A stretch of DNA of 64,000 nt from GCA-2705995 sp048267965 (GCA_048267965.1 JBLWWK010000002.1:62001-126000), one strand, 5' to 3'; positions 27,646-36,911 are shown, counted from the first letter of the stretch. Numbers and translations: made by a program. The notes: a model not told the origin generated them from the letters alone.

Positions 27646-28539
27646 ATGTGGAGATTATTACTGTGTATTTCGCTTTTATTTACGGGTTGTGTTTTTCAGA
27701 AAAAACTAGTCTCTAGTCATTCTAAAGCGCCTAATTGGCTGCACGGAATTGAGAAAGACTACATCATCACTTTCGGGGTAGGAACCAATCATGAAGAGGC
27801 AAAAAACTTGGCCATTGCTCGAGTAAAAGAAGAAATTATAAAATCGGTGGCGGTGCAAGTAACCTACGAAGAAGAGCTCACCACCGAAGAAGATGTGGAT
27901 GCGTTTTTTGAATCTTTTGAAACCAACACTTCTCTATCTAGCGACTATTTTGAACCGATAAAGGGCATTTCTGCCAATAATGTAGCTGATTATTATTGGG
28001 AGGAAGTAATTGAAAACGGAACGAAGAAAATAAAATACCACATTAAATATCCGTTTAAAGTGAGCGAGCTATCTGCCCTTATTACTGACTATGAACGCAT
28101 TAATGCCGAATGGAATGCAGAACTTGCCAGCATCACTCAAAAAAATGAGTATCTGCATGTTGAAGATATTTATGCCGATTTAGACCAACTGCGTTATTTG
28201 AGTAAAAAATTGCCCAATCAGCGCAGTAAAGAGGCGCTAGCGCGGTATCGTCTATTAGAAGAGATGGCGAGCGATATAGAAATTGTGGTGTTAAAAAATG
28301 CACCGGGAATTATCCGATACCAGCTCTCGTTATACGGCCAACCCATTTTTACCAAAGAAAAACCAGAAATTAGGTTTACCTGTCCCATTAAAATCAATGC
28401 GGTACAAGATTTTACCGATCAAGTACAAATTGACTATTCGGCCGAAAATTGTTCTACTTCAGAGAAGCAATACATTACCGTAAAATACCTTCTTGATGGT
28501 TTTATTGCCAGAGGAGAATTTGCCGTTTTGTTTCCTTAA
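27646..28539 (+). CDS. LPP20-like lipoprotein
   Basis: 297 residues with a lipoprotein signal MWRLLLCISLLFTGC. The following PNWLHGIEKDYIITFGVGTNHEEAKNLAIARVKEEI segment resembles the LPP20 family (a flexible WxxG-ALSxA motif with a stretch of conserved helices) seen in outer-membrane lipoproteins of several phyla. The remainder is beta-rich. Its stop abuts the stop of the convergent TPR gene. The word at 27777 encodes VGT in the LPP20-like region. Confidence 0.75.
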   Translation: MWRLLLCISLLFTGCVFQKKLVSSHSKAPNWLHGIEKDYIITFGVGTNHEEAKNLAIARVKEEIIKSVAVQVTYEEELTTEEDVDAFFESFETNTSLSSDYFEPIKGISANNVADYYWEEVIENGTKKIKYHIKYPFKVSELSALITDYERINAEWNAELASITQKNEYLHVEDIYADLDQLRYLSKKLPNQRSKEALARYRLLEEMASDIEIVVLKNAPGIIRYQLSLYGQPIFTKEKPEIRFTCPIKINAVQDFTDQVQIDYSAENCSTSEKQYITVKYLLDGFIARGEFAVLFP

Positions 28540-29463
28540 TTAAAAGGCCGTTAAAGTGTTTTTAGCTTGCTGATGACCTAATAAATGAGCCATTTCTAAC
28601 GATTCTTTAGCACTTACCGCATTGGCTTTAAGTACCAATTCTAGTTTACCTTTTCCGAAAAGGGCTTCTGCATGAAACGGATTTACACTGAGCGCTTTTC
28701 TGTAGGTCATTAATGCTTCTTTAATGAATCCCGTTTGCTCTTGCCAAGTGGCTAACAAAGACCAATCTTGCTCAGTGGCTTGGTAATAATGTAAGGCAAT
28801 TTTCCAGTTGTTAATCGCTTTTTGGTGAGAGCCATCGCTCCACAATGCTCGAGAAATTAGGCGTTCTATGTGTTTGTTGGTTCCTTCTAATCGAATGGCT
28901 GTATGTGCATCTTCTAAGGCTTTTTTAAACCAACCAACACGAATAAATAATTCTGCCCGGTTTACCCAAATTTTGGCGCAGTCTTTCTTGTAAACCAATG
29001 CTCTCGAAAAAGTAGCGAAAGCAGCTTTGTATTGCTTTAATTCTCGTAAAACAACAGCCTTGTTATTCCATGCTTCTCCTGATTTTGGTTGAATTTCTAA
29101 TGCTAAATCAACCGTTTTTAGTGCTTCTTCGTAGGCTTCTTCACGAGCAAATGCGGTAGCCTGATCGAGTAGTTGTAAAAACCACTTTTGGGTGTACGAA
29201 TTGTTTTCGAATTGAAGTAAACGGGCATCTGAAACAATACAATCTCCGTTAGAATCGCAAAGCATAGCATAGAACTCTTTGCAAGAGATATTGAGTGTAT
29301 ATTGCCAAGTTTGAGAGGCTAATTTAGCCTCCCAAACGGCCATTGCCCATTTTTTTATGTTGAACCAAGAAGCGGTGCTAAACCCTTCTGGTCTGCTAAA
29401 CGATTGAATAAAATCTGCTACTTCTTTTCTGTTGTTCATGTCTTTCAATTTTGATGATGACAC
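28540..29463 (-). CDS. Tetratricopeptide-repeat protein
   Basis: 307 residues without signal peptide. Clear TPR units run from about residue 115 to 280 (for example AWNNKAVVLRELKQYKAAFATFSRAL, IWVNRAELFIRVGWFKKALEDAHTAI, LLATWQEQTGFIKEALMTYRKALSVNP). The first 100 residues (FSRPEGFSTASWFNIKKWAMAVW) are of unknown fold. A cytoplasmic scaffold is likely. An internal ATG at 29439 is an alternative start. Confidence 0.85.
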   Translation of the reverse strand: MSSSKLKDMNNRKEVADFIQSFSRPEGFSTASWFNIKKWAMAVWEAKLASQTWQYTLNISCKEFYAMLCDSNGDCIVSDARLLQFENNSYTQKWFLQLLDQATAFAREEAYEEALKTVDLALEIQPKSGEAWNNKAVVLRELKQYKAAFATFSRALVYKKDCAKIWVNRAELFIRVGWFKKALEDAHTAIRLEGTNKHIERLISRALWSDGSHQKAINNWKIALHYYQATEQDWSLLATWQEQTGFIKEALMTYRKALSVNPFHAEALFGKGKLELVLKANAVSAKESLEMAHLLGHQQAKNTLTAF

Positions 29464-29518
29464 AAACGTATTATCGCAGACCGTAATCTATTTACGTTCT
29501 AAAAATGAGTGAAATATT

Positions 29519-30031
29519 TTACTTTAAAAGTAAATCTACTTCTTCGAAAATGCTCTCATAATCAGGCTCTGAGAAGATTTCAGAAACCAATTCTGAATAA
29601 ACAATTTTATTGTCTTTATCGATTACTACAATCGCATTCGCCAATAAACCTCTTAATGCGCCTTCTAACATTTCTACCCCGTAATCTTCGCCAAAATCAC
29701 CGTAACGGAAATCAGAACCAATTTCTAAGTTGGTAATTTTCTCGTTGTCGAAAACTCGCTTAATAGCAAACGGTAAATCTTTAGAAATAAGCAAAGCAAA
29801 AACACCTTCGCGCTTCTTCAGATATTCGTTCATTTTCTTGGCAATCAGCACACCAATACCCGTATCCATAGAAGGAACCGATATTAACAACTTTACCTTT
29901 TCCTGATGGTCAAATAAGCTGTCTTCGTTCAAATTACCTTTCACAAAGTAAAAATCTTCGGCTTGTATTCCTTCAGCCGGTAAGTCTTCTTTTAGCCTAA
30001 CTGGGAATCCTTTCAGATTAACTACGTCCAT
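29519..30031 (-). CDS. Thiol peroxidase (Tpx)-like protein lacking both catalytic cysteines
   Basis: 170 residues, the length of Tpx, with a Tpx-type core: KVKLLISVPSMDTGIG where Tpx has SVPSxDTxVC, and LLISKDLPFAIKRVF where Tpx has SxDLPFAxxRFC. The peroxidatic Cys is replaced by Gly (about residue 60) and the resolving Cys by Phe (about residue 94); I find no cysteine anywhere in the protein. It is therefore probably not a peroxidase, but keeps the fold. It lies between the TPR gene and the zinc-ribbon membrane pair; its role is unknown. Confidence 0.82.
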   Translation of the reverse strand: MDVVNLKGFPVRLKEDLPAEGIQAEDFYFVKGNLNEDSLFDHQEKVKLLISVPSMDTGIGVLIAKKMNEYLKKREGVFALLISKDLPFAIKRVFDNEKITNLEIGSDFRYGDFGEDYGVEMLEGALRGLLANAIVVIDKDNKIVYSELVSEIFSEPDYESIFEEVDLLLK

Positions 30032-30137
30032 AAAAATTCAATGCTTTGTGCAAAGTTGATGATTTTTGATGCGGTTGCCTAACATTGACAGTGTAAATTT
30101 GTTTCTCACTCATTAATACACGCTGTTCAAAGAGATT

Positions 30138-30407
30138 ATGCACGAAATTAAATGCGACCATTGTAACGAATGGACTCCCGGTAACCTTAAACATTGCCAA
30201 CATTGCGGTGGTGAGTTACGCCACGAAGAAAAAAGAGAACGTTCTGAACGTAAAAAGAAGGGTGATTTAAAACCTGAACTTATCAAAATACACCCAGACG
30301 ATGCTTGGTATGTGGTTATGGCCAAACACATTGGTCGATTGGGTCAAATTATCTTTTACCTTATTGTTTCTATTTTGGTTTGGGTAACTACATGGACCGT
30401 TGGTTAG
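30138..30407 (+). CDS. Small zinc-ribbon membrane protein
   Basis: 89 residues. The start holds a treble-clef-like zinc ribbon CDHC...CQHC (Cys 6, 9, 20, 23), followed by a basic linker (HEEKRERSERKKKG) and one membrane helix at the C-terminus (IIFYLIVSILVWVTTW). The ribbon would face the cytoplasm. Its last 16 bases overlap the next membrane gene, so they are translationally coupled. Confidence 0.78.
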   Translation: MHEIKCDHCNEWTPGNLKHCQHCGGELRHEEKRERSERKKKGDLKPELIKIHPDDAWYVVMAKHIGRLGQIIFYLIVSILVWVTTWTVG

Positions 30408-30778
30408 CTAAATACCGAACCATTTCGATTCCTTTCTTAGCTGAATTGCTCTTTTTATTTGTGATTTACAAAATTATTGAGGGCACCTTAGGGATAGATA
30501 GCGGGTTCCTACCGAGTTATTTCGAAGACTTACTCGCCTTGCCTATTTTATTAGGAATTTCTCTCTTTCTTATGCGGTTGTTGCCGTTTCAAGCAAAATC
30601 TATTACCCTATCGAAAATTCAAATCGGCTTTACCTTACTCTTGGTTTCTGCCGTTTTCGAATTCTACCTCCCTTCCCAATCTGCCGCGTATATTCGCGAT
30701 TTTTACGACCTTATTTGTTACTCTGTAGGAACCGTTTTCTATACTTTTTGTATGAATAAAAAGCCAAAAACCGCGTAA
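30392..30778 (+). CDS. Small integral membrane protein of unknown function
   Basis: 128 residues from the ATG at 30392 (MDRWLAKYRTI); earlier starts would overlap the zinc-ribbon gene further. It has about four hydrophobic helices (LAELLFLFVIYKII, LLALPILLGISLFLM, IGFTLLLVSAVFEF, LICYSVGTVFYTF). It is coupled to the zinc-ribbon protein and is probably its partner. Two copies of the scattered word fall in it (30504, 30725). Confidence 0.72.
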   Translation: MDRWLAKYRTISIPFLAELLFLFVIYKIIEGTLGIDSGFLPSYFEDLLALPILLGISLFLMRLLPFQAKSITLSKIQIGFTLLLVSAVFEFYLPSQSAAYIRDFYDLICYSVGTVFYTFCMNKKPKTA

Positions 30779-30842
30779 CGCTACCCAATTATACCCAACC
30801 TAAAGTTGTGGTTTTCCGTATAGTCTAATAGTAAAACAAACT

Positions 30843-31451
30843 ATGAAAACGCAACTCAAAAATTATATTGGAATGTTACCTCTCGGCATTGTTGTGATGC
30901 CTGGAGAACAAACCATGCTGCACATTTTTGAGCCTCGTTACAAGCAACTCATCAACGATTGCTTTGCTACCAATGCAGATTTTGGAATTCCGTTTTACTA
31001 CAAAAACAAAACGCATTTATACGGTACGCGCGTAAAGTTGGTAGATATTGACCGCTTTTACCGCGATGGCAAAATGGATATTCGCATAGAAGGTGTGAGC
31101 GTTTTTAAGGTAGACGAATTTCACCCAATGTTCGAAGAAAAATTGTATCCGGGTGGTTCTATCAAGGAAGTAAAAAGAAACTTTGAACTTCCCAAAAAGC
31201 CCGAGTTAATTGAGCTTTTTAAAGAATATACTCAAGGCGATTTAAGCGAAAAAGAGACCATTCCGTGTGTCGGTCATTTGAGTGTTTTCGAAATGGCCAA
31301 CACCCTCAACTTATCTCAAGAAGAAAAGTTTAAGGTGATTAAAACCAATAATCACGATAAGCAACAGGCCGTTTTATTGAATCACCTGCGCTTTATTCGC
31401 GTTTTGCACAATCAAGAATCGATGCTTGAAAATCGATTCTTCTTAAATTGA
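30843..31451 (+). CDS. Lon N-terminal (substrate-binding) domain protein
   Basis: 202 residues, no ATPase or protease domain. The first half MLPLGIVVMPGEQTMLHIFEPRYKQL is the LON_substr_bdg/PUA-like fold as found at the N-terminus of Lon and in stand-alone YcaJ-type proteins. It is followed by an all-helical region. A role in binding unfolded proteins or substrates is likely from family; the partner is unknown. Confidence 0.85.
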   Translation: MKTQLKNYIGMLPLGIVVMPGEQTMLHIFEPRYKQLINDCFATNADFGIPFYYKNKTHLYGTRVKLVDIDRFYRDGKMDIRIEGVSVFKVDEFHPMFEEKLYPGGSIKEVKRNFELPKKPELIELFKEYTQGDLSEKETIPCVGHLSVFEMANTLNLSQEEKFKVIKTNNHDKQQAVLLNHLRFIRVLHNQESMLENRFFLN

Positions 31452-31466
31452 TCTTTCTCGCTATTT

Positions 31467-32324
31467 CTAGTTGCTCTTTTTCTCAAAAGAATGAGAGTTG
31501 AGATTCCAACGATAAATAATTGAACTTTCAACTACGTCAAGAGTTTGATTTACAATACTATATCGAATTTCCTTTTTTTGATTTTCAGCTCCTATTTCGA
31601 TAATGATTTCTTTGGCACTATTGGTTTCTTCTATTTGAATCTTTAGTTGATCACTTTCTAAGTTAGAAAAGTGATGAGCCAACAATTCTGACTTTTGATG
31701 TAGAATCGCCTTTTCCTTTCCTCTTTTAAAGCTTTTTACTGATATTGAATCGAAATTTGGAGAAATCATCAAAATGGTTCCTTCCCATTTAATTTCACCA
31801 TATAACCCACCTTTTACACCCAACTGATTTCCAATAACAAAACCATTCACAGAATCGTGCACAATGGTAAAACCCCATTGCTCACCATCGCTAAATTGGC
31901 CAACACTCGTTGCTAAAACCGCATGGTTACTATCTTGCAATAATCCCCAGCCATCGTACTTTCCAGCGTTAATTTCGCCCGTAAAACGCAAACCATTCAC
32001 CAAGTAAAAAGAGCCCCAACCGTGGGCACTGCTAAATGCAAAATCGCCTTCATAAATGCTTCCGTTTTTGCGAATCATCTTGCCTTTTCCATGGGCCATA
32101 TCATCTTTAAACGGACCTATATACGTAACTTCTTCTTTTATAAGTTTGCCGTACTGTTTTTGTCCGTTGGCAAAGGTTCCTTCAAAAATATACCCACAAT
32201 CACATTGGTAAACACCTTTTCCGTTTTCACAATCGCCTTCTAAACACTGAGCTTCACTCACGGTAGGAACCGCCATCAACAAAAAGAAAAACAGTAAAAG
32301 CTTTTGAGTCACCGATTTATTCAT
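31467..32324 (-). CDS. Secreted MORN-repeat protein
   Basis: 285 residues. Signal peptide MNKSVTQKLLLFFFLLMAVPTVSEAQ, then a Cys-rich start (CLEGDCENGKGVYQCDCG) and several MORN repeats (YIFEGTFANGQ, GPFKDDMAHGKGKMI, YEGDFAFSSAHGWGSF, FTGEINAGKYDGWGLL). The C-terminal 100 residues are unlike MORN and unassigned. MORN repeats form beta-hairpins that bind lipid or protein. The word at 32262 encodes the VPT of the signal peptide. Confidence 0.85.
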   Translation of the reverse strand: MNKSVTQKLLLFFFLLMAVPTVSEAQCLEGDCENGKGVYQCDCGYIFEGTFANGQKQYGKLIKEEVTYIGPFKDDMAHGKGKMIRKNGSIYEGDFAFSSAHGWGSFYLVNGLRFTGEINAGKYDGWGLLQDSNHAVLATSVGQFSDGEQWGFTIVHDSVNGFVIGNQLGVKGGLYGEIKWEGTILMISPNFDSISVKSFKRGKEKAILHQKSELLAHHFSNLESDQLKIQIEETNSAKEIIIEIGAENQKKEIRYSIVNQTLDVVESSIIYRWNLNSHSFEKKSN

Positions 32325-32406
32325 TGTTAAGAATTATTTACACGATTTGTAAAAGTGAATTATGGTTGATGTGTTACTTTTAACGAAATTAAACATCTGA
32401 AATTAC

Positions 32407-33183
32407 ATGGACGTTCGTCAAATACTACTAGATACTGAAGTAGGCTTGCGAGATTTTATTGCAATGATTATGCGCCAACAATTGGGCGAAGATTGGATAT
32501 TATCGAGCGGCTTAACAGAGAAAAGAATTGCAGAGCTTTTTGAACGAAGAGAGCGATTCGAAGAACGACAAAATTCTATTTCAGAAGAAAATCAGTTGGT
32601 TAATTATACCGATTTTCTCGATCTTAAAAACATAATTGATAAGAATTGGGAGGGCGATTTTGAATTGGCTTTTGGTGATATTGAAACCCTCAGAACCTAC
32701 CTCACTATTTTAGAAAGGTACCACGACCCCGATAAGCACAATCGACAATTACTTACCCATCAGAAACATTTAATTCTGGGTATTACAGGTGTGCTAAGAA
32801 ACCGCATGGTATTGTACAGAAGCTGGAAAGAGCACGGTAAAAAGGGTTTTCCGAAAATGGAGAGTATTCGAGATAACCTCGGTAATCTATGGACAGTAGG
32901 TAAACCTAAAAAAGTAAAAACCGGAGTAAGCTTGCGCGTTGGCGATGTGCTCGAATTTGTGATAACAGCCAAAGATCCTGAAGATATGGATTTAGAATAC
33001 CGGGTGCGACCTCATAAATGGCAAAGCAGTAATGTGCTTTTTCTCGAGGTAGATAAATCACTGATTGGTGGAGCTACTAATATTCACCTCACCATTAGAA
33101 GTCCTAGAAAGCACCATGCTTTCCCGCTTGGTCATGACGACCGCGTAACCTTTGAATACGAGATTTTACCAAAAGAAAAATAA
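32407..33183 (+). CDS. Hypothetical protein, possibly a HEPN-like (Swt1-type) domain
   Basis: 258 residues, cytoplasmic, mostly helical in the first 150 residues (LRDFIAMIMRQQLGEDWILS, ERRERFEERQ, LDLKNIIDKNWEGDFELAFG, LTILERYHDPDKHNRQLL). The pattern recalls Swt1-type HEPN domains, some of which are nucleases, but I cannot confirm catalytic residues. The C-terminal 80 residues are beta-rich. A bidirectional hairpin follows directly. Confidence 0.5.
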   Translation: MDVRQILLDTEVGLRDFIAMIMRQQLGEDWILSSGLTEKRIAELFERRERFEERQNSISEENQLVNYTDFLDLKNIIDKNWEGDFELAFGDIETLRTYLTILERYHDPDKHNRQLLTHQKHLILGITGVLRNRMVLYRSWKEHGKKGFPKMESIRDNLGNLWTVGKPKKVKTGVSLRVGDVLEFVITAKDPEDMDLEYRVRPHKWQSSNVLFLEVDKSLIGGATNIHLTIRSPRKHHAFPLGHDDRVTFEYEILPKEK

Positions 33184-33186
33184 AAA

Positions 33187-33208
33187 AAGAGGCCTAGGCC
33201 TCTTTTTT
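33187..33208 (+). terminator. Palindromic terminator
   Basis: AAAAAGAGG and CCTCTTTTT flank a CCTAGG centre, just after the stop codon. Confidence 0.8.
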
Positions 33209-33535
33209 TAGTCAACAACAATTTGCTTGATATCAACAACCAAAAACTTTGTATGTGCGTTAATACCACTCTCTTCTAACACCCAATTCAACTGTTTTTC
33301 AAGTCAAATTTTAGTAGGAACACAATTCTAATTCACGTAAAAAGATACTAGCCTATGTGTTTTTATTTAGAATTAGTCTTAATTAACAACAAGGCAAATG
33401 TAGAACCTCAGCCATTGCGCGCCAATACCCATTTTAAGGTATAATCAAGAGAAGTGTGAATAAGAAGTGTATCGGTAACCGATTGAAATTGGCTACTTTT
33501 GGTTAATACTAAAACACTCTCGTCACTGAATTGTT
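33209..33535 (+). other. Non-coding stretch
   Basis: No gene seen. One copy of the scattered word (GTAGGAAC, 33314-33321). A TACTTTTG box at 33494-33501 is the probable -7 element of the following TPR gene, without a clear -33. Confidence 0.55.
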
Positions 33536-33868
33536 ATGAGCGAAAACAGATTAGAACTCATTGAAAATATGCTTCAAAAAAGCCCGAAAGATTCATTTTT
33601 GAATTATGCGGCTGCTTTAGAGCATAAAAAGAATGGAAACTTAGAAAAAGCTTTACACTTGATGGAGTTTATTACTAAGAACGATCCCGATTATTTAGGT
33701 GTTTATTACCAATTGGGCAAGCTTTACGAAGAGCTAGACCAAACCCAAAAAGCGATTCAAACCTACAGAGATGGCAAAGAAGTAGCCAAAAAACAAAGCG
33801 ACCAGAAAACCATTGGCGAACTCACAGAAGCACTTATGTTTCTAGATGAAGACGCTTCTAATTACTAA
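33536..33868 (+). CDS. Small TPR protein
   Basis: 110 residues consisting of about three TPR-like helical hairpins (LNYAAALEHKKNGNLEKALHLM, LGVYYQLGKLYEELDQTQKAIQTY) and no signal peptide. Probably a small cytoplasmic adaptor. A bidirectional terminator separates it from the convergent flavodoxin. Confidence 0.82.
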   Translation: MSENRLELIENMLQKSPKDSFLNYAAALEHKKNGNLEKALHLMEFITKNDPDYLGVYYQLGKLYEELDQTQKAIQTYRDGKEVAKKQSDQKTIGELTEALMFLDEDASNY

Positions 33869-33870
33869 AC

Positions 33871-33902
33871 AAAAAAGAGACTCAAATGAGTCTCTTTTTT
33901 AT
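33871..33902 (+). terminator. Bidirectional terminator
   Basis: AAAAAAGAGACTC pairs perfectly with GAGTCTCTTTTTT across an AAAT loop, between convergent genes. Confidence 0.93.
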
Positions 33903-33926
33903 TTCTGCTTTAAAAAGTATTAAACC

Positions 33927-34442
33927 TTAATCAATCGGAAATTCTTTCTTTATCTGATTTACCCATTTGGTAACGCGCTCTTCGGTTAATTCATCTTGGT
34001 TATCTTCATCGATCGCCAATCCCATAAAATTACCATCGCCCATATCTGCTTTAGATTCATCGTGTTCGTAACCTTCAGTTGGCCACAAACCGATAAGCTT
34101 AGCACCATTTTCTTGAGCTACTTTACCCAAAATACCTACTCCATCGATAAAATAAGTACTGTAACCGTATTGGTCTCCTAAGCCATAGATGGCAATTGTT
34201 TTTCCGGTTAAATCAATTTCTTGAAAATCTTCGTAAAAATCGTCCCAAGCACTTACCAACTGACCATCGTGCCAAGTTGACAAGCCAATAATTATTTTAT
34301 CGTAATTATCAAAGTCTGATTTTTCTACATCATATACATCATAGAGCTCTACTACATCTTCCCCAATCTGATCTTTTATCATTTCTGCCACAGCTTCTGT
34401 ACAGCCCGTATCTGATCCGTAAAACAATCCTATTTTGCTCAT
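33927..34442 (-). CDS. fldA: Flavodoxin (long-chain)
   Basis: 171 residues with the FMN phosphate loop GSDTGCTEAVAEMI, the loop-20 segment LGDQYGYSTYFIDG and STWHDGQL of long-chain flavodoxins. It carries low-potential electrons and is often induced by iron limitation. Convergent with the small TPR gene. Confidence 0.94.
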   Translation of the reverse strand: MSKIGLFYGSDTGCTEAVAEMIKDQIGEDVVELYDVYDVEKSDFDNYDKIIIGLSTWHDGQLVSAWDDFYEDFQEIDLTGKTIAIYGLGDQYGYSTYFIDGVGILGKVAQENGAKLIGLWPTEGYEHDESKADMGDGNFMGLAIDEDNQDELTEERVTKWVNQIKKEFPID

Positions 34443-34520
34443 GCTACTTTTAAAATATTGTGACGCGAATTTATTTCGCTTATTAGAAAAACAAAATGAC
34501 CTTTATCACTTTATTTTCGG

Positions 34521-35177
34521 TTACGAATTAAAAAGGTATTTATTTGGACTAATCAACTGGTTTTTTACTGCGTAAATAACCAAACCAGCCGTATTGTTTA
34601 TACCCAATTTTGCCATTATTTTTTTACGGTGAGTCATTACTGTATGTTGACTTAAACACAGCTCGTCTGCAATTTCTTTATTGGTTAAACCACTTGCAAT
34701 TTGCTGAATAATCTCAATTTCTCTCGGTGATAAAATAATGGGTTCGCAAGAGAAAGAGCCATCTTCACTTTCTGATAATTGGTCTAAAATTTTACCGCAA
34801 TAAAACTGATTGCCTTGTGAAGTTTCTCTCACAGCGTCTAGAATTTCATCTTTCCCGCAATCTTTGGTTAAATGACCTTCAATGCCAGCATTCATTACTC
34901 GCGTAATAGAATTGCGTTCGGCTCCTTCTGTTATGCCTATAATTCTGGTTTGGGGATAAATCGATTTTAGAGTATTCACATCTTTTTCAGCGAACAAACT
35001 GGCCTGATAATCAATAAGAATTACATCTGGAGTAAACTCTAGCAAACGAGTAAGCATCTCTTTACTATTACCCGCTTCTGCCACGACTTCGATATCTGAA
35101 CTGGAGGTGAATATCGCTTTTAATCCTTCTCGAATAAGAAGATTACTATCTGCTAGTAAGACTTTTAGTTTATCCAT
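34521..35177 (-). CDS. NarL/FixJ-type response regulator
   Basis: 218 residues: receiver domain with phospho-acceptor Asp56 (VILIDYQAS), then a LuxR-type helix-turn-helix (LSPREIEIIQQIASGLTNKEIADELCLSQHTVMTHRKKI). The acidic pocket has Asp10 but a Ser at the neighbouring position, so the metal site is slightly unusual. No histidine kinase is adjacent, so the partner is encoded elsewhere. Confidence 0.92.
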   Translation of the reverse strand: MDKLKVLLADSNLLIREGLKAIFTSSSDIEVVAEAGNSKEMLTRLLEFTPDVILIDYQASLFAEKDVNTLKSIYPQTRIIGITEGAERNSITRVMNAGIEGHLTKDCGKDEILDAVRETSQGNQFYCGKILDQLSESEDGSFSCEPIILSPREIEIIQQIASGLTNKEIADELCLSQHTVMTHRKKIMAKLGINNTAGLVIYAVKNQLISPNKYLFNS

Positions 35178-35272
35178 TTATTTAGACCAATTCCGAATTA
35201 GACAAATATAACGTACACGTTTCGAAACGGAGCAATTATGCAGTGAGTTTTCAAGAATTAATTGAACAACGC

Positions 35273-36184
35273 TTAAGACGCACTAAAAGTTTCGCCTTCG
35301 ATGGCAAGATGTGAATTTTCAAATACAGCTCTTGATTCTATCAAGTGCTGGCCTAGCTCTAGATAACGAGCCGAAAAATGGCCAATCACCAATTTCTTAG
35401 CTTTCGATTTTACAGCCATTGTTGCTGCTTCTTGAGCTGTGCTGTGAAAAGTAGCTTTAGCACGCTCTTTCATTTCTTCTGTAAAGGTGGCTTCATGATA
35501 CAGCAAATCAACATTTTGAATGAACTGTAAAACCCGCTCATCGTATTTTGTATCACTACAAAAAGCATAGCTTTCACTTTTAATGGGCGATTCGGTTACT
35601 TTCTCGTTGTCGATGACGGTTCCATCCGATAAATAAAGCGGTTCTCCCTTTTTCAGACGCACCATTTGCTCTACCGGAATCTCGTACATGGCAATGGCTG
35701 ACTTTTTTATTTTTCTGAGCTTTTCTTTCTCATCAAACCGAAATCCGTTGCATTTTATTCGGTGATTTAACGGAAATGTAGAGACACTCACCTCTTTATC
35801 TTCGTAAATTAACCCTGTTTTATCGCCATGTGGAATAAACTCAAGCGGATAACGCAATCGTGTATCGGCTTCTTTCAACATCAGTTTAATAATGGGCTCA
35901 AGCGGTTCTGGACAGAACACTTTAAGAGGCGTTTCTCTTCCTAAAAGGTGCATGGTATTGAGTAAACCGATTAAACCAAAGTAATGGTCTCCATGCATGT
36001 GCGATATAAAAATCGCCTTAATTCGCTGAATTTTTACGCGGTATTTGCGGAGCTGCATTTGAGCTCCTTCTCCGCAATCTACCATATAATAAGATTGGTT
36101 CACCTCAACTATTTGTGCCGTTGGAAACCTCCAAGCGGTAGGTATAGCCGAGTTCGAACCTAGAATTTTTACATTAATCGCCAT
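35273..36184 (-). CDS. rnz: Ribonuclease Z
   Basis: 303 residues. The metallo-beta-lactamase signature is FISHMHGDHYFGLIGLL, with downstream CSDTKYDE, YHEAT and IGHFSARY supplying metal ligands. RNase Z cleaves the 3' trailer of tRNA precursors, which matters here since tRNA-Arg and tRNA-Pro lack an encoded CCA. It is the last gene of the leftward pyrR cluster and starts next to the stop of a T9SS gene. Confidence 0.95.
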   Translation of the reverse strand: MAINVKILGSNSAIPTAWRFPTAQIVEVNQSYYMVDCGEGAQMQLRKYRVKIQRIKAIFISHMHGDHYFGLIGLLNTMHLLGRETPLKVFCPEPLEPIIKLMLKEADTRLRYPLEFIPHGDKTGLIYEDKEVSVSTFPLNHRIKCNGFRFDEKEKLRKIKKSAIAMYEIPVEQMVRLKKGEPLYLSDGTVIDNEKVTESPIKSESYAFCSDTKYDERVLQFIQNVDLLYHEATFTEEMKERAKATFHSTAQEAATMAVKSKAKKLVIGHFSARYLELGQHLIESRAVFENSHLAIEGETFSAS

Positions 36185-36907
36185 TTAGCGCACCACCAAC
36201 ATTTTCTTTACTACCATAGCATTTTGTTTCTGAATACGAACAAAATACTGGCCTTCGGCCAAATTACTTACTGCAAGTGTGAGTGAGTTAGTACCAGTGG
36301 TTGTGGTATTATTTTGCTGTAAAACTACGTTTCCTATTAAGTCTACTACTTCAATTTGAACTTGACCGGCAGAAGCGCTTTCGAATAAGATTTTGGTTTC
36401 GTTACTTACCGGGTTAGGAAAAATGCGCGTTTCATTCAACAAGGTTTGTTCTTGAATACTTAACGAATTTTTTACCTCTACGGTAAAAGATTCAGTAACC
36501 GGAAAACCTTGCGCTAGTCCTTGAACGTAAATTAAAGTTTCAATGTCTACATCGAAAACGCCCGTTTGAATAGGTGTTCCACTAATATTAACACAACCTG
36601 ATTGCCCTCCTAGCCACTTGCAGTCGTTAGGATTACAAGTAACTCCAATACCTGGAGGTAGATTCAAAATATTTTCGATAATAACCGAATCAATATTTAA
36701 TGTAGCCACAATGGTAGTTTCTGCCGGAGCATTGATGGTTAATATCTGCTCAAAAGGTTCATTCACCAAAATAGCCGTATTTAACGTGCTCGGGTCTGGA
36801 TATATTCCATCTTGTGTGTACTGCGGATCTGGCTGACATTGCCCAAAAGAAGCCACAGAAATAAGAGAAATAAAAAGAGTAGTAAGTAAAAATTTAACCA
36901 TAGACAT
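36185..36907 (-). CDS. T9SS type A sorting-domain protein
   Basis: 240 residues from the ATG at 36907 (signal MSMVKFLLTTLFISLISVASFGQ). The end (TRIFPNPVSNETKILFESA...VVKKMLVVR) is a type A sorting domain, so the protein is sent through the type IX system. The middle has a CNPNDCKWLGG-SGCVNISG Cys pair and is otherwise unassigned. It sits tightly between a small gene and rnz, an odd place for a secreted protein. Confidence 0.88.
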   Translation of the reverse strand: MSMVKFLLTTLFISLISVASFGQCQPDPQYTQDGIYPDPSTLNTAILVNEPFEQILTINAPAETTIVATLNIDSVIIENILNLPPGIGVTCNPNDCKWLGGQSGCVNISGTPIQTGVFDVDIETLIYVQGLAQGFPVTESFTVEVKNSLSIQEQTLLNETRIFPNPVSNETKILFESASAGQVQIEVVDLIGNVVLQQNNTTTTGTNSLTLAVSNLAEGQYFVRIQKQNAMVVKKMLVVR

Positions 36908-36911
36908 TTTA

